Shown piece by piece: positions 36,814 to 45,968 of a DNA stretch of 64,000 nucleotides. Within the stretch, counting starts at the first letter, position 1, and every line of letters begins with the position of its first letter. Under the pieces are notes generated by a model. The model did no database searches. It was not told where the DNA came from and was given only the letters and a program-made list of their open reading frames with translations. The position numbers and the translations under genes were made by a program. Origin of the DNA: Haloarcula limicola (GTDB lineage: Archaea > Halobacteriota > Halobacteria > Halobacteriales > Haloarculaceae); NCBI RefSeq assembly GCF_010119205.1, contig NZ_WRXM01000002.1, forward strand, positions 364,982 through 428,981, read 5' to 3'.

Positions 36814-37137
36814 ATGAGCGAGCGTGAGACTCGACAGTGTCACGTCGAACGGACCGTCGGCGACGTCTCGTCGACGGAGGCGCTGACCCACGGCATCGTC
36901 GCCGCCGTCGCCGACGCGACCGACACCCCGGTTTCGGAGTTGGAGACGTCGCTGTACGACGTGGTGGAACCCGACGCGCTCTCGGCCGTCCTTGCATCGT
37001 CAGCCAGCAGTCGGGTGTCGTTCACTTACGGGGGTTGCATGGTCTCGGTCGCTGGCGGCGGGACGGTCCGCGTCGACCCGGACCCGGCGCTCGACGGATG
37101 CGCCGGCGGCGCGTCGACCAGCCTCACTAACTCATGA
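36814..37137 (+). CDS. HalOD1 output-domain protein
   Basis: A 107-aa protein whose core 'EALTHGIVAAVADATDTPVSELETSLYDVVEPDALSAVL' followed by a 'VSFTYGGCMVSVAGGGTVRV' sheet matches the halobacterial output domain 1, found alone or attached to receivers and PAS proteins; its activity is unknown. Its TGA overlaps the ATG of a 51-aa ORF (ATGA, 37134-37137). A TGTATAGTGGCAC motif at 36736-36748 lies 66-78 bases upstream. Confidence 0.85.
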   Translation: MSERETRQCHVERTVGDVSSTEALTHGIVAAVADATDTPVSELETSLYDVVEPDALSAVLASSASSRVSFTYGGCMVSVAGGGTVRVDPDPALDGCAGGASTSLTNS

Positions 37138-37289
37138 CCGGCGAATTCGAACCGAGGCGAGAGCGGTCCGCGGCCCCGATAGACGACCGGTACGCCGCGC
37201 TCCGAGTCGACGGCGACCTCCTCGTCTACGACCGCGAGGACGACGGCGCGTGGATACAGTCGTCGACGACCCGCGAACTGCGGGCGTAA
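37134..37289 (+). CDS. 51-aa acidic protein (DUF7331-like)
   Basis: The ORF reads ATG 37134 to TAA 37289 and overlaps the HalOD1 stop by 4 bp. The C-terminal half, 'YAALRVDGDLLVYDREDDGAWIQS', resembles short haloarchaeal proteins of the DUF7331 kind. It has no cysteines or membrane segment. Coupling to HalOD1 suggests a shared role in signalling; nothing more can be said. It is convergent with deoC. Confidence 0.7.
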   Translation: MTGEFEPRRERSAAPIDDRYAALRVDGDLLVYDREDDGAWIQSSTTRELRA

Positions 37290-37294
37290 GCGCC

Positions 37295-37933
37295 CTACTC
37301 CGCTCGCTGTTCGCGCCACTCGCGGACGATGACGTCGCCGCTGGACGCCCCGATGCGCTCGGCTCCGGCGTCGAACATCGCCTTCGCCTCGTCCCACGAT
37401 CCGACGCCGCCGCTGGCTTTCACCGGGAGATACTGGCTCAGGATCTCCACGTCGTGGACCGTCGCGCCGCCCTCTGAGAATCCCGTCGCGGTCTTGAGAT
37501 AGGCGGCGTCCGCGTCGGCGGCGAGGCGGCCGACGCGGTGGAGTTCAGCGTCGCTCAGCAGCGGCGCTTCGACGATGACCTTCACCGGGACCGGGACGGC
37601 CGCGACGACTTCGGTGAGGTGCTCGCCCAGCGCGTCGTCCTCGCCGGCTCGCAGCAGCCCGAGGTTCGAGACGAGGTCGAGTTCGTCGGCCCCGCGGTCC
37701 CACGCGTCCCTGGCGGCCGCACAGACGGCGTCGGTGCTCCCCTGTCCGTGCGGGAAGTCGACGACCGTCGCGAGCGGAACGTCGGCGTAGTCGGCCGCCA
37801 GCGCGAGGTAACACGGCGGGATGCAGGCCCGCGTTCCGTACTCCAGCGCGTCGTCGAGACACGACCGCACGTCCTCCGGCGTCGTCGCCGGCCCGAGGAC
37901 GGTGTGTTCGACCCGGTCGGGAACGTCGTCCAT
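37295..37933 (-). CDS. deoC: Deoxyribose-phosphate aldolase
   Basis: The 212-aa TIM-barrel aldolase cleaves 2-deoxyribose 5-phosphate to acetaldehyde and glyceraldehyde 3-phosphate. 'VPVKVIVEAPLL' contains the first active-site Lys, 'AYLKTATGFSEGGAT' the Schiff-base Lys and 'LPVKASGGVGSWDEA' the third Lys. ATG at 37933 is used; a further upstream in-frame start precedes the fold. A nucleoside phosphorylase gene 1.3 kb away (39237) could act in the same salvage route. Confidence 0.94.
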   Translation of the reverse strand: MDDVPDRVEHTVLGPATTPEDVRSCLDDALEYGTRACIPPCYLALAADYADVPLATVVDFPHGQGSTDAVCAAARDAWDRGADELDLVSNLGLLRAGEDDALGEHLTEVVAAVPVPVKVIVEAPLLSDAELHRVGRLAADADAAYLKTATGFSEGGATVHDVEILSQYLPVKASGGVGSWDEAKAMFDAGAERIGASSGDVIVREWREQRAE

Positions 37934-38079
37934 GTCCGGCCCAACAGCGGGCGCGTACCTAAACGTCCCGGCACGGAGATGCGGGTAGCTGGCGTTCAAC
38001 CGAAAACCAGTCGAACGGACCGGCGTACCACCCGAGACGAGGTCGGAAGCTTTTCGGCGTCCGACGTTGGCGTGGGGAT

Positions 38080-38916
38080 ATGGTACTGCCTTCGGGGTTC
38101 GCGCTGCCGCCGCTGCCGTATCTGGTGGCGCTGACGGCCGGGACGCTGCTGGTGACGGCCCTGCTGGTGGCGTTCGAACCGCCCATCGACCAGCGGACCG
38201 TCGTCGCGCTGGCCCCGTGGATGGTCATCGGCGGCACGCTCCACGCGCTGAACCAACCGCCCATCGAGCTGTACGACGCCGCGATTCGCCCGCTGTTCGG
38301 CACGCCCGCGGTCTACTTCACGACGTACGTCACGCTCGGGACCGTCTGGGTCGTCCTCTCGCTGTTCGGCGTCCGTCGGGGCCACGACGAGAACGTCTCG
38401 CGCAACCTCGGTCTCGTCGGAACCGGCGTCATGACGGTCCTGCTCGTCCTGGCGGCGATCACGGCGCTCCGGTCGGGGCTGCTCTCGCTCGTCTGGCCCA
38501 CCGTCGCCGTCGTCGGCGCGCTCGTCGTCGCCGGCCTCACGCTCCTCGCGGCCGCGCTCTGGCGGACGCCGGTCATCGTCCGCACCCGATACGCCGCGCC
38601 CGTGGTCATCTTCGCCCACGCGTTAGACGGCGTCTCGACGGCCGTCGGCGCGGACGTCATCGGCATCGGCGAACGGTCGCCCATTCCGCGCGCGATCATG
38701 GAGTTCGCCGGGACGCTACCGACGGCCTCGGTCGTCGGCGTCGGCTGGCTGTTCGTCCTCGTGAAGCTCGTCGTCGCGGTGGGCGTCGTCTTCCTCATGC
38801 ACGAGTACCTGGAGGACGAACCCGTCGAGGGGAGCCTCCTGCTCGCGTTCGTCGCCGCCGTCGGTCTGGGGCCGGCGGTGAACAACGTGGTGCTCTTTCT
38901 GTTCATCCCGACCTGA
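38080..38916 (+). CDS. DUF63 family membrane protein
   Basis: A 278-aa protein with seven or eight hydrophobic helices. 'APWMVIGGTLHALNQ', 'AAPVVIFAHALDGVSTAVG' and 'HEYLEDEP' are typical of archaeal DUF63. Conserved His/Asp in the membrane may bind a ligand or metal, but no activity is known. Followed by a convergent 70-aa membrane protein. Confidence 0.9.
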   Translation: MVLPSGFALPPLPYLVALTAGTLLVTALLVAFEPPIDQRTVVALAPWMVIGGTLHALNQPPIELYDAAIRPLFGTPAVYFTTYVTLGTVWVVLSLFGVRRGHDENVSRNLGLVGTGVMTVLLVLAAITALRSGLLSLVWPTVAVVGALVVAGLTLLAAALWRTPVIVRTRYAAPVVIFAHALDGVSTAVGADVIGIGERSPIPRAIMEFAGTLPTASVVGVGWLFVLVKLVVAVGVVFLMHEYLEDEPVEGSLLLAFVAAVGLGPAVNNVVLFLFIPT

Positions 38917-38943
38917 TCCCCCGCCGTCGGGCGGTCGGCGTCG

Positions 38944-39156
38944 TCACTCGATCCGTTCCGAGAGGTTGCGGTACATCACGCCGTAGAGGAACAGCGCCGC
39001 GACGCCGCCGAAGGGGAGCGCGACCACCCACGGCAGCGCCGCGCCGCCGACGGTCCGGGGGACGAGGACGGCGAGGACGCCCAACCCGAAGCCGACGACG
39101 AGCGCGGCGACCGTCGGCCAGCGCATCCGCCTGTCGAGCGGCGAGAGGTCGCTCAT
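38944..39156 (-). CDS. 70-aa membrane protein, two helices, function unknown
   Basis: A short N-terminal soluble stretch ('MSDLSPLDRRMRW') leads to two helices (about 14-33 and 40-60) and a charged end ('YRNLSERIE'). This size and design recur in haloarchaea without known function. It ends 28 bases from the DUF63 stop. ATG at 39156. Confidence 0.7.
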   Translation of the reverse strand: MSDLSPLDRRMRWPTVAALVVGFGLGVLAVLVPRTVGGAALPWVVALPFGGVAALFLYGVMYRNLSERIE

Positions 39157-39236
39157 ACGGCTACCGTCGCGGCGCGACCACCTGACTGTTCGGGCGAACC
39201 CCCGCCGTTATTGTGCGGACCCGTCGAACGCCCGCT

Positions 39237-39962
39237 ATGGCGAAACAGCCCCATCTGCTGGTCGAATCGGGGGACGTGAACGACGTGGCGCTGCTGCCGG
39301 GCGACCCCGGACGGGTCGACCGCATCGCTAGCCACTGCGAGGAGAGCGAGACGGTCGCCGAGAATCGGGAGTACAAGGTCGTCAACGCCACCTACGAGGG
39401 GACCGACCTGACGATCTGCTCGACCGGCATCGGGTCGCCGTCGGCGGCCATCGCCGTCGAGGAACTGGCCGCGGTGGGCGTCGAGACGTTCGTCCGCGTC
39501 GGGACGACGGGCGCGCTCCAGTCGGAGATCGAGATCGGCGACATGGTCGTCGCTACCGGCGCGGCCAAGGACGAGGGGACCAGCGAGCGCTACGAGGAGA
39601 TGACGGTTCCGGCGGTGCCGACCTACGAGACGCTCTCGGCGCTGGTCGACGCCGCGGAAGCCAACGGTGAAGCGGTTCACGTCGGCGCGATCGCGACGGA
39701 CGACGCCTTCTACGCCGAGACCGACGCGTACGTCGAGGACTGGGAGGCCGCCGGACTGCTGGCCGTCGAGATGGAGGCCGCCGCCATCTTCACGCTGGCC
39801 CGCCGGAAGGGCCTGTCGGCGGGCGCGATATGCACCGTCGACGGCAACCTCGTCGAGGGGACCCAGAAGGGCGAGACGGACGACGAGGAACTGCCCGAGA
39901 AGGCCAAGGACAACGTCGAACGGGCCATCGAGATCGCGTTGACCGCCGCGACCACGCTCTGA
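39237..39962 (+). CDS. Nucleoside phosphorylase (uridine phosphorylase type)
   Basis: The 241-aa PNP/UDP-family enzyme has 'LLPGDPGRVDRIA' (phosphate binding), 'STGIGSPSAAIAVEEL', 'VRVGTTGALQSEIEIGDMVVA' and 'LLAVEMEAAAIFTLA' (ribose-binding Met-Glu). It splits nucleosides with phosphate to base and ribose 1-phosphate; the uridine-type N-terminus favours pyrimidine substrates. ATG at 39237 is preferred to 39213. An adjacent AP-endonuclease-type partner is absent. Confidence 0.92.
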   Translation: MAKQPHLLVESGDVNDVALLPGDPGRVDRIASHCEESETVAENREYKVVNATYEGTDLTICSTGIGSPSAAIAVEELAAVGVETFVRVGTTGALQSEIEIGDMVVATGAAKDEGTSERYEEMTVPAVPTYETLSALVDAAEANGEAVHVGAIATDDAFYAETDAYVEDWEAAGLLAVEMEAAAIFTLARRKGLSAGAICTVDGNLVEGTQKGETDDEELPEKAKDNVERAIEIALTAATTL

Positions 39963-40011
39963 GGGACTCCGGGCCGGTGGGCTTAGGGGTCTGACCGTCC
40001 TCACGGGACCT

Positions 40012-41466
40012 ATGCTCGAACAGTTGACCCGGCGGTTCCGCGCGGCGGCCGCGCGAGCGCGGCGGGTCGAACGGCGCGAACTCCGCGAGTTCCGGCGCTG
40101 GGCGGAGACGACCGACCACATCGTCCACCTCTCCGTGCTGGTGTTCGTCCCGTTGCTCATCGGGCTGGTGACGGCCGTCTCGAACGTCGTCCCGACGCTG
40201 TCGTTCCTGCTCTTCCCGCCGCTGGCGTCGGGCACCCACACGCTGTTTGCCGACCCGCGGGGGAAGTACTCGGAGCCGGGGCGGTTCGTCGGCGGATTGA
40301 CCATCGGCGCGATGTGCGGGCTCGGCGCGCTGTGGGTGTCGAACACGGTACTCAACGGGCCGCAGGGCCAGTTTCAGGTGGCCGCCGGGGCGGCGACGCT
40401 GGCGGTGCTGGCGACGGGACTGATAACGTGGCCCCTCGACATCGAGGAACCGTCGGCGTACTCGACGGCGCTGCTGACGCTGCTGGTCCAACCGTCGCAA
40501 CGGATGCCCTTCGTCGGGAGCATCTTCCTCGCCAGTTCGCTCGTCGCGCTGGTCTTCGTCGTCTGGCGCGACCGCTTCTACGACCGGCGCGCGACGGTCC
40601 TGTACAAGTCCACTACCGGCGACGACCACGTCCTCGTCCCGATGCGCGGGGACAGCGCGGGCGCGACGGCGATGCTCGCGGCGCGGCTGGCGGCGGCCCA
40701 CGACGCGGGGAAGGTGGTCTTACTCGACATCGTCGACGACCCCGAGGCCGCCGAGACCGAACGCGCGCTGTTGAACGGCCCGCTCAGACAACGCAACGCG
40801 AGTACAGCGGACCTCGCCGGTGAGGACGTGAGCGACGCGATTCGGGACGAGGTCGACCGACTCGAAACGCGGGCGTGGGAAGTGGAGACACGGGTCGGCG
40901 TCCCCTGTCAGGTGGTCGTCGCCGCGAGCGACGAACCGGCCGCCGCGACGACGCTCCGGGCGGCCGACGACGCGAACTGCGACCTCATCGCCGCGCCCTA
41001 CGAGAGCGAACACGGCGCGCTGACGCCGTACCTCCGGCAGCTGTTCCGCGGCGATACGGACGTGCTGGTCCACCGCTCGCGCAACGGTCGCACCCGGTGG
41101 AAGCGCGTGCTGGTGCCCGTTCGGCGGGCCAGCGACGTCGCGCACAACATGGTCGACTTCGCCATCCGACTCGCGGGGGCGAGCGGTCGCGTCGCGGTGG
41201 CGACCTGTATCGGGGAGAGCGGCGACCGCCGCCGCGCCGAGTCGATGCTGATGGACCTCGTCGAACCGTTCGACGCCCCGATCGAGACGCGCGGGGCGCG
41301 GACCGACATCCAGTCGTTCCTCGTCGACACCGGTTCGGAGTACGACTTGGTCATCATCGGGGCCAGCCAGGACCGGAGCGCCGCCTCGCGGTTCATCGCG
41401 CCGCCGACGTTCGAGCGGCTACAGGACATCGACACCGACGTCGCCATCGTGGACCGGAGCCACTAG
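40012..41466 (+). CDS. HPP-family membrane domain fused to two UspA-like domains
   Basis: The 484-aa protein begins with a charged helix, then four to five membrane helices of the HPP type ('VPTLSFLLFPPLASGTHTLFADPRG' to about residue 190). Two universal-stress-like domains follow: about 205-355 ('DHVLVPMRGDSAGATAMLAARLA') and 358-484 ('RVLVPVRRASDVAHNMVDFAIRLA', ending 'DVAIVDRSH'). HPP domains are linked to nitrite/anion transport in some lineages. The soluble part would sense nucleotides. Its stop overlaps the stop of the convergent K+ channel (41463-41466). Confidence 0.88.
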   Translation: MLEQLTRRFRAAAARARRVERRELREFRRWAETTDHIVHLSVLVFVPLLIGLVTAVSNVVPTLSFLLFPPLASGTHTLFADPRGKYSEPGRFVGGLTIGAMCGLGALWVSNTVLNGPQGQFQVAAGAATLAVLATGLITWPLDIEEPSAYSTALLTLLVQPSQRMPFVGSIFLASSLVALVFVVWRDRFYDRRATVLYKSTTGDDHVLVPMRGDSAGATAMLAARLAAAHDAGKVVLLDIVDDPEAAETERALLNGPLRQRNASTADLAGEDVSDAIRDEVDRLETRAWEVETRVGVPCQVVVAASDEPAAATTLRAADDANCDLIAAPYESEHGALTPYLRQLFRGDTDVLVHRSRNGRTRWKRVLVPVRRASDVAHNMVDFAIRLAGASGRVAVATCIGESGDRRRAESMLMDLVEPFDAPIETRGARTDIQSFLVDTGSEYDLVIIGASQDRSAASRFIAPPTFERLQDIDTDVAIVDRSH

Positions 41467-42626
41467 AGGTCGCTCTCGCGCTCGACGTCTAAGAGGTGGT
41501 CGGCGATGTTCTCCATCCCCTGTCGGCCCATCGCCGACTGGACGAGCAGGTGCCCGCCGATGAGCGCAGGACTGATGACCGTGCTCGCGCCCGCTCGCCG
41601 CAGCTTCTCGACGTTCTCGCGGTCGGTCGCGGCGGCGACGATGTTCAGGTCGGGGTTGAGGTTGTGCGCCGTCAGGATCGAGAGGGCGTCCTCCGCGTCG
41701 TCGTCGGTGGCGACGACCGCGGCGCGCGCGTCCTCGATCGCCGCTCGCCGGAGCGGTTCCTCGTCGCTTGGGTTCGCCGTCAGCACCGCGATGTCCCGTT
41801 TCTGCAACCGCGCGGCCGTCTCCGAATCCGGCGTGATGACGACGAATTCGGCGCTCTTCGCGAGCTCGTCTAAAATCGGTTCCGTCAGGTCGCCGTAGCC
41901 GAGGACCAGGACGTGGCCCTCCAGCAAGTCCAATTGTGCGTCTGTCATGTTCCCGAGTGCCTCCGAGAGGCGTTTTTCGATCGCCGGGCCGAGTAGGGAC
42001 CCGAGCGCGATGGCGAAACTGGCCGTCCCGATGACGACCACCGAGAGGGCAAAGAGCGTCGCCTGTTCGCTCGCCGGCGTCACGTCCCCGTAGCCGACAG
42101 TGCTGGCGGTGACGAGCGTGTAGTAAAAGGCGTCCGTGAGCGTCGAGACGTTGTTGAACTCATCGCGCAGCGCGTAGGTGCCGGCGGTTCCGTACACGAG
42201 CGCACCCAGTAGCGCGGCTCCGGCGGCCAGTTGGGCCGCCGAGAGGTCGACCGGCCGGTCGAAGCGCTTCCGGTTCAGCAACAGCGTCGGCAGCGACACC
42301 AGCGAGAGGACGACGAGCGGCAGGGAGACCGGCGACGTCTGGACGACGCCCTGTAGCGCCGAGACGGGCAACAGGACGAGGGTGACGAACCAGGCGACTC
42401 GCAACCGTCGGCGCAGCCCGAACGCGGCGAGAAGCAGCGAGAACCCGGTGAGCGCCCCGGTGAACCCGGCCGCCCGCTGAACGCTCTGCGGGACGAAGTC
42501 GAACATCGGTTCGGTGATGACCACCTGGCTGATGTTGACGACACCCGTCGCGAAGGAGAGCACCGCGACCACTGCCGGCAGCAGCACCGCCGCGCGCGCC
42601 CCGAGCCAGTCCCGCCGTCTGTCCAT
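41463..42626 (-). CDS. Two-helix potassium channel with RCK/TrkA-N domain
   Basis: The 387-aa protein has four N-terminal hydrophobic helices (about 1-115), then a pore unit with the selectivity filter 'TASTVGYGDVTP' (about residues 173-184). A Rossmann RCK domain follows ('HVLVLGYGDLTEPILDELAKSAEFVVITPD'), which binds nucleotide and gates the pore. The C-terminal 'STVISPALIGGHLLVQSAM' is usual for MthK-like proteins. It lies beside HPP/USP and TrkA_C genes, forming a K+ handling cluster, important for salt-in osmoadaptation. Confidence 0.93.
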   Translation of the reverse strand: MDRRRDWLGARAAVLLPAVVAVLSFATGVVNISQVVITEPMFDFVPQSVQRAAGFTGALTGFSLLLAAFGLRRRLRVAWFVTLVLLPVSALQGVVQTSPVSLPLVVLSLVSLPTLLLNRKRFDRPVDLSAAQLAAGAALLGALVYGTAGTYALRDEFNNVSTLTDAFYYTLVTASTVGYGDVTPASEQATLFALSVVVIGTASFAIALGSLLGPAIEKRLSEALGNMTDAQLDLLEGHVLVLGYGDLTEPILDELAKSAEFVVITPDSETAARLQKRDIAVLTANPSDEEPLRRAAIEDARAAVVATDDDAEDALSILTAHNLNPDLNIVAAATDRENVEKLRRAGASTVISPALIGGHLLVQSAMGRQGMENIADHLLDVERESDL

Positions 42627-42729
42627 ACGGCTTCGTAGCCATCGGACGGTGTAAATGTGCTGTCATCGGGCGGTCGGGACGACGTGCCGCGTCGGAAGCG
42701 ATATATCATCCGACGCGCACGTAGGGGAC

Positions 42730-43953
42730 ATGGCTTCGCTCCCGATCGAGATTCTCCTCGGCATCTATCTCGGGTTGCTGGTCGGCGTCATCCCGGCGCT
42801 CGCCTCCTGGACGCTGGGGTTCGGCTTCAAGTATCTGACCGGCGTGACGCTACCGGGCTTCGGTGTCGCCGTCCTCGCCATCGCGCTGGCGGGGGTCAGC
42901 GGCGGACTGCTGGCGCTGGCCGACGAGTCGATCACGCAGGCCCCCAACGCCGAGCGGATCATCACCGCCATCCTGCTGGTCGGGATGGTGTCGATGTACG
43001 CCCACAGCAAGGGCGACCAGATGGGCGCGACGTTCCCGAAGCGTCTCTCGCTGCAGAGCCTCCGGAACAGGCGCATCTCGACTGACGTCGTCGAGTTGGT
43101 CGGCGGCGGCGACGAGGTGCGGATCAGCGTTGTCGGACAGGTGGCCGACATGGAGGGATACCCGCCGCTGCCGGAACCGCTCCGAGTCGAGATCCGGAGC
43201 GTCGAGTACACGTTCCCCGTCGACCTCCGCATCGGCGAACTGGAATCGCGCATGGCCGAGCGCCTGAAGACGGAGTTCGACCTCGGCGACGTCGAGGTGA
43301 GTATCGACGAGCGCGGCCGCGCGAGCGTCGTCGCCGCCCCGCCCTTCTCCGGGCTCTCGAAGCGGGTGGGCGACGGCCGGCACGCCGTCTCCGTGGACGC
43401 CGTCCTGCCGACCGGACTGGCCCGAAACGACGAGGTGACGGTGCTCACGCCGGACGCGCAGGTCCGCGGGACCGTGGTGAGCGCGCGCTGTGACGGCGCG
43501 GAAGACGCGCCCGTCGAGACGCCCGACGAGCCGGAGCTGGCCGACGCCGAGAAGCCGCCGGCGCAGGTGTTGGCACCGACCACCGACGGCGGCGAGGGGC
43601 GCTTGACCGTGGCGGTCAACCGCACCGACGTCAGGCCGTTGCTCCGGAGCGCCGACGCGAAGGTAGTCGTCGAGCCGCGGGGCACTCGCCGGGAGTACGA
43701 ACTCGTCTCGCTGCTGCGTCGGGCCGGCAACCGGTTCCGCCGCGTCGCGGTCCGCTCGGCGGGACCGCTCGACGGCACCACGCTGGGCGAGGCCCGCGTC
43801 CGAGAGACCTACGGCGTGGCCGTCTTCGCCGTCCGCACGCAGGACGGCTGGCAGCTCGCGCCGCGGGGCGACATCGACGTCGAAGCGGGGAACGAACTGT
43901 ACGTCGCCGGGACCCGCGACAGCCTCGACGCCTTCGAGGAGGCGGTCGCGTGA
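42730..43953 (+). CDS. TrkA_C-domain membrane protein (K+ regulation), first of pair
   Basis: The 407-aa protein has three or four N-terminal helices (about 1-90), then a long soluble region with repeated small domains: 'LRVEIRSVEYTFPVDLRIGELESRMAERL' and 'LDGTTLGEARVRETYGVAVFAVRTQDGW', ending in a typical RCK_C domain ('GDIDVEAGNELYVAGTRDSLDAFEE'). No pore filter is seen. Its TGA overlaps the GTG start of the next gene (GTGA), so the two are coupled. Possibly a regulatory partner of the channel at 41463. Confidence 0.82.
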   Translation: MASLPIEILLGIYLGLLVGVIPALASWTLGFGFKYLTGVTLPGFGVAVLAIALAGVSGGLLALADESITQAPNAERIITAILLVGMVSMYAHSKGDQMGATFPKRLSLQSLRNRRISTDVVELVGGGDEVRISVVGQVADMEGYPPLPEPLRVEIRSVEYTFPVDLRIGELESRMAERLKTEFDLGDVEVSIDERGRASVVAAPPFSGLSKRVGDGRHAVSVDAVLPTGLARNDEVTVLTPDAQVRGTVVSARCDGAEDAPVETPDEPELADAEKPPAQVLAPTTDGGEGRLTVAVNRTDVRPLLRSADAKVVVEPRGTRREYELVSLLRRAGNRFRRVAVRSAGPLDGTTLGEARVRETYGVAVFAVRTQDGWQLAPRGDIDVEAGNELYVAGTRDSLDAFEEAVA

Positions 43954-45611
43954 GCGCCGCGCTGCTGCAGAGCGGGCTGGCGCTTCAGGGCGGGTCGATA
44001 ACGGAGATACTCCTCCGCTTCGCCGCGCGGTTGCTCGGGCTCGGTATCGCCGCCGGTGCGGCCGCCGCGCTGGTCGCGATGGGCTACCGGTGGTATGTCC
44101 GCGAGCGCGTCCCGACCGGACTCGGCGTCCTCTTCGGGTTGAGCGTCGTCGCGGTGTCGCTGGGAACGACCGGGGCGCTCGGCGAGGTCATCGGCAGGGA
44201 CGAGACCGTCCTCGCGGCGGGGGCGGTGTTGCCGAACCTCGCGGCCTTCGCCGTCGGCGGGTTCGCCGCGCTGACCGGCGTGAGGGTCGGCGACCACCTC
44301 GGGACCGACCTCTTCGCCGCGACGGGCGGCCGCGACGTGAACGCGGACGTGAGCGAGATCGTCCAGACGGTCGGTCGAGTCACGTCGGTGAGACTGCCCG
44401 ACGACATCGACCACATCGTCGGCTACGACGCGGTTCCCGAGGCGACGCGGGAGAACCTGGCCGGGCGGCGCTTCCTCTTCCCCCGACGGCTGACGAAGGC
44501 GGAGTTGCGCGACCGGCTGGTCACGCGGCTCAAGACCGACTACGGCGTCGGCCACGTCGACCTCGAACTCGACGACGGGGGCGTCTCGTACCTCGCCATC
44601 GGGTCGCGGGCGGCCGGTATCGGCCCGACGCTGCCGCCGGCGACCAACGCCATCGCCGTCCGCGCGGACCCCGCACACGCCGCCAGCGCCGGCGATCTGG
44701 TGCAGGTCTGGGAGACCGAGCCGCTCCGTCGGGTGCTCACCGGCGAACTCCGCGGCGTCGCCGGCGAGGTGGTGACCGTCGCCATCGACGCCGCCGACAC
44801 GCAGAAGCTCGACCCGAGCGAGCGGTACAAGCTCGTCACGTTGCCGGTCCAGAGCCGCCCCGACCGGGAGTTCGCCTCCCTCCTGCGGGCCGCCGACGAG
44901 ACGATGGGGACGGTCCACGTCGAGGCGGGCAGCGAACTCGTCGGGCAGACCGTCGGCGGCCTCGGCGTCATCGTCGCCGCGGTCACCCGAGAGGGAACCG
45001 CGCCCGAGACGATCCCCTCGCGCGAGCGAGCCCTCGCCGCCGGCGACCACGTCTACGCCATCGCCACGCCCGACGCCCTCCGCCGGCTGGAAGCGGCCGC
45101 AGCCGGCACCGGCGAACCGGCGAACCCGGTCGCGGCCGACGAAGACGACGGAGAGGAGCGGAGCGACGAGTCCGAGGGCGACGAGCAGTCGTCCGTGACT
45201 GGCCTTTCCTCGGATTCCGGCGAGGTATCGATCCCCGACGCCGAGTCGCCGGCCGGGGACGAGCCCGCCGGTTCCTCCGACGGGAGAGGCGACTCGCCGC
45301 CGACCGACGCTGATAGCGCGGGGGACGACGCGGCGTTGATAGGCGAAAGCGATGACGACGCCGAACCGACCGCCGACACCGCCGCCCCTGAACCGGCCGA
45401 CGACGCCGACGACGAACCGGACGAATCGGCCGACGCCGACGACGAACCGGTCGAAGTGTGGGACCCGGACGAACGCGTCGGCGCGGCCACCGAGGAGACG
45501 GACGGAACCGACGAGACGAGCGCCGGCGGCTCTGCGAGCGCGGCCGACGACGGGTCCGTGGCCGATTCGGAACAGTCCGATGGCGACGACACGGAACGCG
45601 ACGGCGCGTGA
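43950..45611 (+). CDS. TrkA_C-domain membrane protein with long acidic tail, second of pair
   Basis: A 553-aa protein starting with GTG at 43950. The first ~380 residues mirror its neighbour: three helices, soluble region, and RCK_C ('SELVGQTVGGLGVIVAAVTREG...LAAGDHVYAIATPDALRRL'). The last ~175 residues are a disordered tail of Asp, Glu, Ser, Ala and Pro with almost no basic residues. Such tails suit high-salt cytoplasm, but this one is unusually long for the family. Function in K+ homeostasis is inferred. Confidence 0.8.
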   Translation: MSAALLQSGLALQGGSITEILLRFAARLLGLGIAAGAAAALVAMGYRWYVRERVPTGLGVLFGLSVVAVSLGTTGALGEVIGRDETVLAAGAVLPNLAAFAVGGFAALTGVRVGDHLGTDLFAATGGRDVNADVSEIVQTVGRVTSVRLPDDIDHIVGYDAVPEATRENLAGRRFLFPRRLTKAELRDRLVTRLKTDYGVGHVDLELDDGGVSYLAIGSRAAGIGPTLPPATNAIAVRADPAHAASAGDLVQVWETEPLRRVLTGELRGVAGEVVTVAIDAADTQKLDPSERYKLVTLPVQSRPDREFASLLRAADETMGTVHVEAGSELVGQTVGGLGVIVAAVTREGTAPETIPSRERALAAGDHVYAIATPDALRRLEAAAAGTGEPANPVAADEDDGEERSDESEGDEQSSVTGLSSDSGEVSIPDAESPAGDEPAGSSDGRGDSPPTDADSAGDDAALIGESDDDAEPTADTAAPEPADDADDEPDESADADDEPVEVWDPDERVGAATEETDGTDETSAGGSASAADDGSVADSEQSDGDDTERDGA

Positions 45612-45668
45612 GCGACGAAACGTGAGTGGGTCGCAATCCTCTTTGTTCCCGCCCTCCCGCCCTCACCT

Positions 45669-45944
45669 ATGGAGTGGAAACTGTTCGCGCATCTCAGAGA
45701 CGCCGCAGACGGCCGAACCGTCAGCGTCGACGTCGACGAGGGAGCGACGGTCGAGACGGCGCTCGACGAACTGCTGACGGCGCGACCGGCCCTGCGAGGG
45801 GAGGTCACGACGGACGGCGAGCTGGCCGACCACGTCCGCGTGCTCGTCGACGGTGAGGACCCCTTCGCCGCCGGTGACGGCCTCGCGACGACGGTCGATT
45901 CGGACACCGAACTGGCGCTGTTCCCGCCGGTCAGCGGCGGGTGA
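45669..45944 (+). CDS. samp1: Ubiquitin-like small archaeal modifier protein SAMP1 (MoaD family)
   Basis: A 91-aa beta-grasp protein starting 'MEWKLFAHLRDAA' and ending 'ALFPPVSGG'. The end is the same as SAMP1 of Haloferax volcanii as I recall it, and the terminal Gly-Gly is what E1-like UbaA adenylates. SAMP1 is conjugated to lysines (sampylation) and also donates sulfur for molybdopterin synthesis. No UbaA or JAMM protease is in the window. Confidence 0.93.
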   Translation: MEWKLFAHLRDAADGRTVSVDVDEGATVETALDELLTARPALRGEVTTDGELADHVRVLVDGEDPFAAGDGLATTVDSDTELALFPPVSGG

Positions 45945-45968
45945 CGGCGCGGATCGAAAACGAGCTTC

